From Neelides folsomi (lineage: Eukaryota > Arthropoda > Collembola > Neelipleona > Neelidae): a stretch of DNA of 64,000 nt. Each line of letters starts with the position of its first letter. Position 1 is the stretch's first letter. The DNA lies in assembly GCA_034687125.1 (NCBI GenBank), contig JAQGBZ010000076.1, positions 124,001 through 188,000 of the forward strand. The letters run 5' to 3'. Positions 28,392 to 40,043 of this stretch are shown piece by piece. The notes below the pieces were generated by a model, which ran no database searches, had not been told where the DNA came from, and was given only the letters and a program-made list of their open reading frames with translations. The position numbers and the translations under genes were made by a program.

Positions 28392-30483
28392 TATTTCAAT
28401 CTAAATAATAAAAATTTATTCTGTTAAGATACGATATAAATATTTAGTATTATTTACATATTATGTGATTTTTATTCCGTTATAAGTTAATAAAAATGTA
28501 TACAATTGAATTTTATTGCAATTTTTATTAACTTGATCATAAATATGGATTGAACGGAATCGATTGTATTCATAAAACATTGTTGATTGGAAATGACGTA
28601 ATAAGTATAAAAATAATGGCTAAAATCCAAACTAATCGTCATTCAAATTCAAATACCAATGCTATATAAATGATATATAGGAACATATAAATATTTTAAT
28701 ATATACATATTGTATTTATGTAGTTAGCAAGTTCTTTTTTAAAGACGATGATATAAGTGACAATCTGTTGGAAAAATTTGGATGTAATATTGTAGTAGGA
28801 TATGTATGTACCTGTAAGTACGTAAAAATAGTACCAAGGTATGGAGATATTCACCAATTTGTTACAATTTACAATACTGCAATTCTCACTTGATTTAAGC
28901 AGCTTTATAGTAGCTTTGTTAAAGTATACCTACCTATCTCACTCACTGACTCGGATACTCGCTCATTCACTTAAAGTTAGTCTGTAGAGTACAGGAGTAC
29001 ATTATTATATTTAAAACACTTGTGTATATTATTATTTATTATGTATGGTATGATGGTATGTATCCTATATAAGTGCGTATAGTTGAAATGGTTTACAAAA
29101 GTTACAGTTTGAACTCGGCCCTGGAGCTTGGGAGTTTCTCAATTTCCTTTCGCAATCAGCTTCCAATAAACATGAGAGAATAATATAAAATAGTTTATTC
29201 TTTAAATTTACAATAAAAATCTATAAAACTTAAAATCAATTCTTTTGAACAATCAGAAAAACATTATGTACCTACTAATTTATTAGAAATGTAATTTGGC
29301 AATTAATATTCAAAATGATTACTGTTTTAAAACAATAACTAAATTTTATTTATCAGATTAAATTACATTATTAAATCTGGACAACTTTGATATATGGTGC
29401 TTGTATAAGTTCTGTTCTTTTATCAATCTTAATAGCATTACAATTTAACAACTATCCTGAAAAATCTCAAATTATGTAAATATATAGCCAGCACAGAAGC
29501 TGATTTAAAAAGTAGAAGTTTGTAATTTAAATGACTAATTATCCTCATAAAATGCATTGCATTTACAACAAATGACAAATGTGAATCACGACACGTTTAT
29601 GACTTGTTCATCTTTCAAATCTCATCTTGATCTCATCGAGATGAGATTGTTCTTAAAGACATAAAGAAGATGGAGGAGAAAATAAAGAGCCAAAGTGAGC
29701 CAAAGTACCATTTTTCATTCAAGGCTCAAGTGATAATTTATTCATTTTTTCTCACGGCAGTAAACTAAACGATCATGTAGGCAAACGCACCTTGAAAGAC
29801 TTCAATTGCAATTAGCAATTCTCCCCTTGTGCCTACCTGATGAACCATATGATTTTAACCATAAACTTAATATTCTATAAAGTACATAACAATTAATTAT
29901 TCCTCACAATAATCCCATCTAATAATTCCATAACAAGTCAGGAAAATGCAAATGCAGTTTTTTCCCATTTTCATTCATTCTCACCTCAACGTCCTCACAA
30001 TTTAGCAAATAGGGAATGAAGACCAAATATTTATATAAAAACTGTGGAGGAACCATAACCATTAAAGGGAACATTATATATGGAAGAATCGTGTGAGGTT
30101 TTTAATATATAATTTGCCGACCTACCCATTTGCCAATTTCCTCATTTGTCTTCATATCTCTCATTTATTTGGCCATTTATGCTCATTGATGTTCATTTAT
30201 GCTTAAAACAATTAAAATATTTTGATTCAAAATATGGTTATTATTTGGAGAGCAAAAAGGGTAATTGATGGAGTCTTCAAATTACAACGATGGGACAAAT
30301 AAGGAAGAGTTGGGGAAGGAGATGAGCAAAAGTCCCAGAACCGGTCTTGAAACAATTAAAAAAACACTGGAGACTCCTCGGGCCATTCAATCAGACATTA
30401 ACGCCAATAAACTACTAAATAATTTACCACATTTGTCCAGAACTCCTTCCAATCCACACGGTCCCAAGAACCACTTGGGCAAA
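28392..30483. other. Intergenic upstream of the protease-homologue/CAP gene
   Basis: This is AT-rich with no recognisable gene. The last part (30265-30483) stays open in frame with the downstream signal peptide, so it could encode a 73-residue N-terminal extension. I regard it as 5' untranslated, because the signal peptide starts at 30484. Confidence 0.5.
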
Positions 30484-33400
30484 ATGAAAAATTTCAAATT
30501 AGCTTTAATTGTCTTGAGTTCAGCATGGATTGGAACGGCCTTTGGAGCAGCAACTCATTGTCAAGAACTATTCGCTAAAGTAATTAAATCTCAATTAAAT
30601 AATTTTAATTACCAATTTCAATACGTTAAAAATACCAAATCTCAAAAAGCTTTATATATTCATTTTTTAAACTCGTCATTTTTCATCAACATAAAAATAT
30701 CTGGCAAAATATTTTGCAAACATGGCATTTTATACAAAATTCTAAAATTTTGAAATTTGCAAAAAAATCATTTGTGTAAATTTTTTAGAGAAATATTAAT
30801 ACAGAATGTCAATTACCAACTTCTGGATATTCCGCCGGTTACACGCGGGATTGTTTTAATCAGAAACTCCCTGTGGGGACGGAAGTTCGTTACAATTGTG
30901 TTAAACATCATTCAACCCAAGAAGGAGATTTCGTTGGTGGATATATGATATGCAATCCGTTTGGAAAATGGACCCGCTATAAGAGCTATACTGAATTTCA
31001 ATGTTTTATTGGTAAGAATGAATTTGCACTGAATAATTTATTATTTTTTAACAATGCTATAATCATTTTTAATCCAACATTAAAAGCTCCCGTCGAACAA
31101 TATTTGAACTGAATTATAATAATCAAATAATTAAATATTAAGCTTTAATTAAATTAATAAAATTGGCTTTAGAATGCGGAAGAAGAGAGCAAGGCTCAGA
31201 TGAATCTCCCTGGCAAGCTTCGCTCTTCGTCTTCAACAACGAAACCCGACGCTATGGATATTTCTGTGGTGGGACTTTGATCAATCCTTCAGGGAAAGGA
31301 TTCCGAGTTCTCACTTCAGCCAAATGTCTCTTTGAACCAAACTCCGACCGTCTTCGTCCAATTAGTCATTTTTCAGTGGCGCTCGGAGCGACGCAAACGA
31401 GATACGAGGAAATAACCCCAACTAACAGATTCTCGGTACAAATAATATACAAAATACAGCTTTAATACAATACAACTTTTTACAAGTCATTTTATTACAC
31501 AAATACCTTCAGCTCCCTATAATAAACCCTTGATTGATTTGATTGACTTGAAATTCAACTTCAATTTTTTATAAACAACTTTTGATTGAAAAATCATGTA
31601 ACCCCTATAGCTCAATACATAAATACAAATCAATACAATAAAACATTCCTATACTTATAAATACCATACATTCTTAAGAAAGGGTTATTTACTTTATTTA
31701 CTTAAAATATATGAAAAAGAGCGAAATTTATTTTATTTTGTGATTCCTTCATTCTTTATCCATGTTTCAGTAATTCTCATTGGGAATTTAATTGATTTTT
31801 CACAGATCAAGAAGTCGATCGTTTATCCACACTACAATCCGGTAGATCTGGCTGATGGTGACATTGGCTTTATAGAACTCAATGAGAAGGTGACAGTTTC
31901 AGACGCGGTCCGGCCGGTTTGCTTTCCAAATAGGGGCAACACTCACATAAGCTCAAAACAGGTCCAACCTGGAGTTACTGGAGAGGTAAAATAACTATGC
32001 AAATTATGCTAATTGACAAATGAATCAAATGATCATTACTTTCAACTTTCCTTTCTTTCATTACAACTTATAAAATGGAATATTGGAGATATTTGAAATG
32101 TTGCAAATATATTTGGAATTTAGGGGTTTGATAGCTACCTAATGTAAAATACCAATGTAAATGTAAAGTGATGTGATTGAATGACAATATTTCAGATTCA
32201 ACTTTTTACTGATGAAAATGGAATTCGCGAAGCTCCAAAGAAAGTTGTCCTTCCGATTCTGAGAGAGGATTCGTGCGAGGACACACTCGGAACTCGACCA
32301 TTCCCTTCTCAACTTTGCGCTGGACATTATTCGAGTAACGATCCCTTTCCCACTCAATGGCCGAATTATTGCTAATGAGATCATTCCAGATCCTGCTTTG
32401 TGTGATGGGGATTTGGGGTCCGGCCTTGTAGTCAACGACTTTTCAGGAGTGCCGAAAAAATACTTTGTTCAGGTAAATAGTAATTACACTACACCTAAAT
32501 AATAAATAAAATACTCATGGTCAGTTTAAACAAGTACTATAATTTACTGACACTGGTATAGCTATCTACATCTGTATTTGTTTATAAAGTAACTCGTAAT
32601 ATTTATTTATATATGCTGATTTAAAGTAAATTATTTAGTATATCTAGATTAAACATTAATTATTCAAGAACAATAAATTGTTATGTAAATTATAGCTTAA
32701 GCGAAAGTGTATTTTCAAAATGTATTTTGTATTGAAATGAAACGTGAATGATTTATTTAAATTATTGATTTTATTCACATCATTTTATATTTATTTTTTA
32801 ATCTTGCTTTGATGTTTAGTTCCTTTTACATATAAATTACATTCAATAAATATCAAGGCTTTCATCTTGAGTTTAACATTATATGGTCGGTATTTCTAAG
32901 TACTATGTGTATATATATTCACTTACTCACATTTAATATTAATTTTATAGATGAAAATGATTGAAGGTGATTAGGTGTAATTAATTGTATTTTGTTCCAG
33001 GGTGTCATGAGCAGAGGTCGAGAAGGCTCTTGTCAAAATTACAGATATTTTTCAAAAGTGATGGAATACGCAGCTTGGATTCACTCAGCCCTCGATGAAA
33101 GCTCAGAACCTGATGAAGTATACTATTTTACAGTACTACATACATTACAAAATAAATATTTTATATATAAATATTTATATATAATATATTTATTTTGTTT
33201 ATAAATTAAAAGATTAGATATTATGCAAACTTGATATAAAAAGGTTGTAAATTTCAAGGACCCTCCGACTATTAAAATATATTAGTGGTTCATGAATCCA
33301 ATCTCGTGGAACTATTATTTTAAATTGCTTTTCCAATTAAGCTTTTTAACCGAATTTTCCGGAATTTATTTGCAATTAACACAATTTACTGTATTTACCA

Positions 33401-34943
33401 ATTTTTTAACTTGAAGGAAAATCGAGATTTTACCACTGGAAGATACAGCCCGATTCCTGAATATGAATACAGCCCCGTTGTCCCTTCAACCCCTCCATCA
33501 ACAACTCAGACTACAACTAGGACGACAACGAGGACGACAACGCCAACGACGACAACAAGATCTACGACGATTCCGAGCAGAAACACACATTATGTAAGTT
33601 TGTAGAGAATTCCTTCATTTCCGGCGATTTACTTACAAATAAATTAAAGATTATGTGAAGAGGATTTCATTTTTTTTATTTTTTAAATGTTTAGAATTCG
33701 CCATTGCACCAAAGTCCAGCTGAATTCTTTCCTGCTGTAAGAAATAAACATTCTTTAATTTATTTTACATAATGTTTAATTTAAACATTATTAATTAAAA
33801 TTATATATATATTAAATAATGATATTTTTGTAAAAGTCTATATTATAAAATGAAATGAAAGTATAAAAGAGAACAGTCGTGATAAAAGTTTCTTTAAATG
33901 ATAAAATGGAAATTAAAGGAATTTAAATGGATTAAAGCATGATACTAAATAAGGGTGTTTAAGTATAGTATAAAATGGTCAGTTGGTTTATTTGAACATT
34001 GTTTGAATAGAAATCGATTCCGACGACTGAGAAGAACGACGTCGTAAAGAAACCAGAAGGGACAACAAAAAAGCCTTACCAAATAGTTTCAACAACCCCT
34101 CGGTTCCGCATAACCAAAATACCATTGGTTGAACGAACGACAACTGCAAGGATTGTCCCAACAACCAAAAGAAATCCGCCACCTGCGCCACTTGCAATCA
34201 AACAGGAAAAAACAACTACACTTGGACCAATTTCAGATGGTAAATTAACATTACTTATTAATTACAAATATTTTTTATTATATTGTACTTTTAATTTTTA
34301 TTATTAATTTATAATTAATTGTTATATGATTATTAATTCTTTACATTTGATTAAATTATTGATTTAAAATTGTTCATTTTAGGAGGTGATTTTAGAAAAA
34401 TGACCCTTGACGTTCACAATGCTTATCGAGCCAAACATGGAGTTTCTCCCTACATCTTAAGCGAGAAGGCAAGGAGGGAATTTTTAATTAAAAAACTTTG
34501 TCATTTTTAATTTAATTTCCCTTTATTTAATAATTTGATAGTTGAATGAAGAAGCTCAGAGCTGGGCGGATTATCTCATCAGAGAGAACAAGAAGTATTT
34601 GTCGAGGTCGACAGCCTTTGGGAAGAATTTGTTCGAAGCTAAGGGTTACAATCTGAGTGATCCGGATTTTGCAAAGTTGGCTGTGGACAATTGGTACAAC
34701 ACGAAGAAGGAATACAATTGGGGGGAGCCGCTCGCTTCGAGAAGTTCCGGGTCAATTAAGAAATGGCTCTCATTCACTCAAGTGGTCTGGAAATCCTCAA
34801 CGGAGATCGGCGTGGGGTTGGCGAGGAAGGGAGGGCCTTTGGAAAGAACAGTTTTTGTGGTAGCTTACGCTCCGGCGGGAAATATCTTAGGAGAAAATTC
34901 AAAGTACTTTAAAGAAAATGTGTTACCTAATGTTGATTATTAA
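30484..34943 (+). CDS. Secreted sushi / serine-protease-homologue / Thr-rich / CAP-domain fusion
   Basis: Twelve exons: 30484-30579, 30789-31011, 31173-31435, 31806-31985, 32196-32334, 32390-32472, 33001-33117, 33417-33593, 33695-33736, 34011-34239, 34383-34468 and 34542-34943. Phases agree throughout, giving 678 residues. MKNFKLALIVLSSAWIGTAF is a signal peptide. About 38-106 is a sushi/CCP-like Cys module. About 107-360 is a trypsin fold: ECGRRE, SPWQASL, CGGTLI, and DGDIGFIEL with Asp102 kept. His57 is replaced (LTSAKCLF), and the Ser195 motif reads CDGDLGSGL, so it is a non-catalytic homologue. About 368-515 is a Thr/Pro-rich, mucin-like linker. About 520-678 is a CAP domain closest to GAPR-1/GLIPR2 (HNAYRAKHGVSPY, SFTQVVWKSS, YAPAGN, FKENVLPNVDY), but the four CAP tetrad positions (H, E, E, H) all appear substituted. 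The stop codon abuts an AATAAA signal. I infer an extracellular binding or scaffold protein, possibly immune. Confidence 0.85.
34469..34541 (+). other. GC-AG intron
   Basis: This intron joins the two CAP exons. The upstream exon ends AAG followed by GCAAGG, a typical strong GC donor context, and the acceptor is TTTGATAG. No nearby GT restores the frame SEK-LNEEAQ, which fits the CAP helix. The length is 73 bp. Confidence 0.75.
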
Positions 34944-35753
34944 ATAAATAGGATTTTATTCTTCGCATTCTCCCTCTTTTTGTCTCATTTTCATGAAAGT
35001 TTCACTGATGAAATAAATAAAAAAAATTGAAGCTTATAAATATTATTTACGATATATTGTACATATTTTATTCAATAATGCATCAAATATAAAGATATTT
35101 ATCACAAATCATACGAAAAATTCTATTTATTTTAAATAATAAATAATGTACATTAATTATGTAAATATGATCATTAATTATAAATTTTGAAGATAAAGAA
35201 GGGCCTAATTTTTTAACCTTCCTTGGATTCATCTGACAATGAATGAAATCGTTCGTCCGTTTAAACGGGGACGGGGACAGCGAATTCAAAAGCAAAATGG
35301 CTTAAACACAACATGTGCGGCATCCATTGGATGAAAAATAAAACTTTACGTTTATTCAGAATTATATATTCTTAAGTTAAAAATAACAGAAAACATCAAA
35401 ATAGATTATCAAAACAAGTTTATGTTTAAAAATTAATACACATTTTATTCAAAAATCAATTCGAAAATGCGTGATAAATAATATAAGATAAAAATAATAA
35501 AATTATTTTTTTAACGTAAATTGGTAATTGGTAATTTGTAAATTGTAAATTGATATTAGGTATGTATTCATATTATTTATTCATATTATAGAGTATATAA
35601 AATAATAAAACATTAGTATACGTTTAACAACTAATTTAAATTATTTATATAAAATTCGGATTTCAAAAAAATGTACATTAAAATTACAAACATTGAAATT
35701 CCATTTGTTTAACACTTGTGTGTTTGGTTAACTTTCCATTTTCACAAAATGAT
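34944..35753. other. Intergenic, no gene seen
   Basis: This is a very AT-rich stretch between convergently placed genes. Apart from the AATAAA overlapping the stop of the upstream gene, I see nothing distinct in it. Confidence 0.5.
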
Positions 35754-36137
35754 TTATTGAACATTTAAATGCTTTTCACCATTATGAGCTAATATAGCGT
35801 GCTTTATTAAATTTCCACAGCATGAAAAAGCCTTTTTACAAATTTTACAGTTATATGGTTTTTCACCTGTGTGAAATCTTATGTGAATGTTCAAACTTCC
35901 ACTCATTGAAAATGCTCTATTGCACATGTTACATTTAAATGGGTTTTCACCTGTGTGGACTCTAAAGTGGGATACCAAACTTCCACTTACTGAAAACACT
36001 TTATTGCACATAATACATTTAAATGGTCTTAAACTTGTGTGAAATTTAATGTGCTTTATTAAATCTCCATATCGTGAAAATGATTTTTGACATCTCTCAC
36101 ATTTATAATTTTGTACTTGACCACTGATTTGATTCAT
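35754..36137 (-). CDS. C2H2 zinc-finger protein, four fingers, short
   Basis: This single exon of 127 residues has four consecutive C2H2 fingers: YKCERC..H..H, FKCIMC..H..H, FKCNMC..H..H and YNCKIC..H..AH. They are joined by TSLRPFKC, TGENPFKC and TGEKPYNC linkers, so it is a probable sequence-specific DNA-binding protein. The start MNQISGQVQ matches the start of the neighbouring broken copy (MNHINFEKK), which supports this ATG. The frame ends at NGEKHLNVQ. Remnants of a fifth finger (FCENG-KLTKHTSVKQ) lie just beyond the stop in another frame, so a frameshift has clipped the C-terminus. No effector domain is visible. It may be functional or an early pseudogene. Confidence 0.6.
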   Translation of the reverse strand: MNQISGQVQNYKCERCQKSFSRYGDLIKHIKFHTSLRPFKCIMCNKVFSVSGSLVSHFRVHTGENPFKCNMCNRAFSMSGSLNIHIRFHTGEKPYNCKICKKAFSCCGNLIKHAILAHNGEKHLNVQ

Positions 36138-36354
36138 TTTAATTATCCTTTATTCTTACTTTAATACAAATAATCAAATATAATCTTCTTCAACGGTTAC
36201 TTAATTTTCTCATATGATAGTTCTGCTTTTATTTTTTGATTGATTTGATTTATAGGTAGTTTAATTACTAAATATATATAATATATAGATTATATAGGAT
36301 ACAATTGTTAGTTCAAAAGTCGTTTGTTGTCTCAAAGTTAAGTTTAGTTTAGTC

Positions 36355-36737
36355 TCATAGCACAGCTGTATCATTTTTCCCTATTAAGCAAACTCGATTG
36401 TGACAATTTAAACTTCCGTTAGATGAAAATGCCTTATTGCATATTCGACATTTATATGGTTTTTCGACCGTATGTATTCTTATGTGTGTTGTTAAATTTC
36501 CACTGCGGGAAGATTCTTTATTGCACATTATACATTTAAATGGTTTCTCGCCTGTGTGAACTTTGATGTGTTCAATTAAATCTGCTTTTGTTGAAAATTC
36601 TTCATTTCACATTTAAACGGTTTTAAACTTGTGTGAGCTCTAATGTGTTTAAATAAATCTCCATGCTGCAAAAATGATTTGTTACATCTTTCACATGTAT
36701 AGAGATTTACTTTCTTTTCAAAATTAATATGATTCAT
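36355..36737 (-). pseudogene. C2H2 zinc-finger copy, frameshifted
   Basis: This is a close paralogue of the adjacent gene in the same orientation. It starts MNHINFEKKVNLYTCERC and has a normal first finger ending HIRAHTSLKPFKCEM. There a small deletion removes the second Cys knuckle and shifts the frame; the original frame closes about nine codons later. The continuing frame (EFSTKADLIEHIKVHTGEKP, then CIMC and CRIC fingers) runs to the stop at 36355, with the last finger degenerate. It is a tandem duplicate that has lost integrity, unless this is a sequence error. Confidence 0.7.
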
Positions 36738-39700
36738 TAAAGTATCCTTTGTTCGTACTTTGCTACAAAAAACAAATAGGTAAATTAACTTTTTAATGCT
36801 TATTTTCTCCTCTTATATTTATATTGTATAATTGTAGATATTATAAATAAAACATGAATTATTTTATTTTTATCAATATTTATAAAATATTAAATATTCT
36901 TTAAATATATGCTACTACTTAATTGTTAGATAATATATCAACCTTGGAATATAATTTGTAGCTTTTGCTATAATGTGGAGATAATTCCACGCAGAGAAAT
37001 AAAATAATATTTTAATACAGCATATGAGTTTGAGGAAATACTCTTTTATTTATTCTGTACTGTATAGGTATATGTAATATCTACCATGTATCTAAATCTA
37101 ATATCTATCTACCTCGTGGATTATAATCATAAATATAGTTACTTTCTAAGAATATTTCCCTCTTAATCTTCTAAAAGGGCATTTTCTATTAAAAGTTATT
37201 TATTGTTAATATTATATTTAATTTCAGAAGTAATCTTAATGTTTAAAGCATATTTTGGTTTAGTGATATAAAAAGAAAGAATCTTTCCTTTGTTGGTGAA
37301 AAGGAGGATCAATTGATTTCAGATGATTTTTGCCTTAAAGGATGCTATCAATGAGAGATAAAAAATGCTCCGATTTGTGTCAAAATCCTTTTTGCAACTT
37401 TCCTTCCAAAATCTACCGATTCCTTTCAAATTCTCTGAGATAACGCAAAAACTCAAACGACCAAACTTTCCCAATAATCAGCGAATTTCCAATAGGTATG
37501 AATCAGAATTAAAATGGTTAGATAAAATTAATAACATTGTAAATTCACTAAACAATTGAACTAACACGAAGACATGAAGGTCAAGAGAAAAAATCAAATA
37601 AATTTTTCCAAACTTTGGATGAAAACTCTTTTTATAAGATTAGTTTTTTGTAAGGCTATTCATTTGAGGATTTAAGACTTTGTTCAAAGTTTGAAGGGCC
37701 AAGCAATAGTGAAGATTCGACAGGTTTAAAAGTAAATCGTCTTTATTCGAAAAAGCTCTTAACAGCTTTCCAATGCTTCTTTCACTTCACTTCATTTATT
37801 TTCCCAAATGGCTTAAACCAAATATTCTTTAATCCTTGTAACTCAAAATCTTTGCTGAAATCATAAAATTCTCATAGTACACATCTTTTTTAATCCAAAC
37901 ATCAAATATTATTCAAATCGTTTATTCAAATCAAGCACTACTACTACTACTACTACAATATATGGTAGTTCTTTCATTGTTTATTATAAGCCTTAGAAAG
38001 CACACGTGCTCTTTCGCTCTATCCCTTAAATAATAATCAATGAATAATAAACCGCATAAATTATAGAAAATGTATTTCCATGTCCTACAATTTTCTTTTT
38101 TTAATGGGAAACCCCAAAACAAAACATAAACTCCCACAAGTTTGTGAAAATATCAAAATAATGCATATTGTGTAAAATATTGTGAATTGAGTAGGTTCTT
38201 ACCTAACGGTCAATTGACCAAGCAGTAAAAGTATCAAATTTCAAAATAAAAGTACAAAGAACGTTCCTTAACCAAGAAATGACATTAGTATTTAACATGA
38301 GTATAGCATTAGCAGTATGTATTGTCGGCACCATTCACTTATCGTTAATAATCCTCCTTTGCTCAACCCCAAACAAAGGGAAATGTGTTCTCCATAAAGT
38401 GCATCCATTGAAGGTTGTCTTAAAGGGACATAGAGGGTTTTTGTGTTGGTATTAAAAGTGTAAAAAAGAATAGCAAACTGTGAGTTGTCACGAGTGTGTT
38501 GTTATGTGAAGTCTGAAGGGTTGGTTGAAGAAGCCGCTGGTTGAGCTTAAATATAAACTTCATATTCTTCACATTCATCCAAGAGGTATTAAATTGGTTC
38601 TAAAATAAAGGGGCTCTCTGAGCCTCCAGCTTTCCTCTCATGTAATGTGTGCGTGAGTGTTCATGTTATAATAAATGAGGGAGGCTGAGGGAGCCCTTGG
38701 AGCCGGGGATTTATGTCTTCCAGGGAGGAATCCTTCGACCCTCTCCATTAGAAATTGCCCTTCTCCTCCGTTTACATTTTGTATGAAGTTGGACGGGGAG
38801 GTTCTCAGCTTTCCACCCCCAGGGCCTCCAGACTCAGCCGAGTCATCCGAATCAATACATTTATTCCTCCCTCAACCTCCCTCCCCTTCTTCACGATCCT
38901 CCGTTGAAATTAACTGGCTTTAAATATAACAAACCATTAACCCCAACCGGAGTAACACCCACACAATTGAGGTAAAGACCATCGACTAATTGCTATTAAA
39001 TTAACCCGACTTCTTCCCCACTCTTCCCACTGCCAGTCCTTTTTAGAGGATCGATTTTGTCGAAATTTAATTTCTCATACTGACAAAGAGTTAATATTTA
39101 CTTAATGTTAGTTGATGTAAAATGTACTTTGTACTGTACTAAAGTTAAAATATTAACGTTAATAAATATTTAACAATTATACAGATATTTATGCTGACTG
39201 GATTTGATTTAATTTTGTTTAAAAATTTCCATTGAAGGATTTGGAAGGTAATCTTTTGAATATATTTGTTCTATAGGAATGACGAACAAAGAGAATAAGG
39301 CTGTCAAGTGTTTATTAAGATTCATTAAGAATTACATACGATGAGTAAGGTAAGATTGTATAATTAATCCTATTTTAAAATTCGTTATAAGTATAAAAGT
39401 ATTTGTTTTATTTAGTATAAAAGTATTTGTACTAATATAACAAAGGAATTTTACTGGTGACTTATAATTCTAATTCTAACTTTATTTATTATAGGTATAG
39501 GAAGATGAAGTGAAGACGATTTTCATTATCAATAGCAAAAGTGCGCATGAAGTCTGCAATTTTTTTATTTACTTGGGATTGTGATAAATTCATTTGGAAT
39601 TTGGCTGATAAGCTTCAATGGACCAACTTGAATTCTAGATAAATTTTACACTTTTTGTAATTTCTCAATTTTTAAAGCTTCGTTCTGTTATAAAAGTGTT

Positions 39701-40043
39701 CATTTTCCGTTTGTGGCTTACACTTGAAGAAATAAATGACGAATTAACGACTGACTGACGAGTTGGCGAAACCGGATACGCAAAACCCTAAAGTTTTAAA
39801 TATTCATCAGAATTCATAACTTAAACTTCACGAGAAACATAAAGGTCAGTCAATAAATTCTGATTCATATGTACATTTACAATTATATATCATAATTTAA
39901 AAGAAAAACTCAAGTACAACTTTGCAATTAATTTATTGGCCCTTTTTGCGTAATATTTTGTTAATAAGCAATATGATAATTAATAAGAAGTCTTAAGTAA
40001 AGCAAAAATCATATTTAATTTCATTTAGGTCTGATATTTAACG
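36738..40043. other. Intergenic, no gene seen; simple repeat inside
   Basis: This is mostly AT-rich. A CTA/TAC trinucleotide run sits near 37936-37957. A GC-richer patch at about 38.6-39.0 kb has open frames on both strands without recognisable protein. A short direct duplication containing TATAAAAGTATTTGT occurs near 39390-39430. Confidence 0.5.

Noticed and set aside
32335-32389. Frameshift in the protease-homologue domain
   Set aside because: A 55-bp GT-AG intron (GTAACG to TTCCAG) explains the frame change and joins CAGHYS to NPALCDGD.
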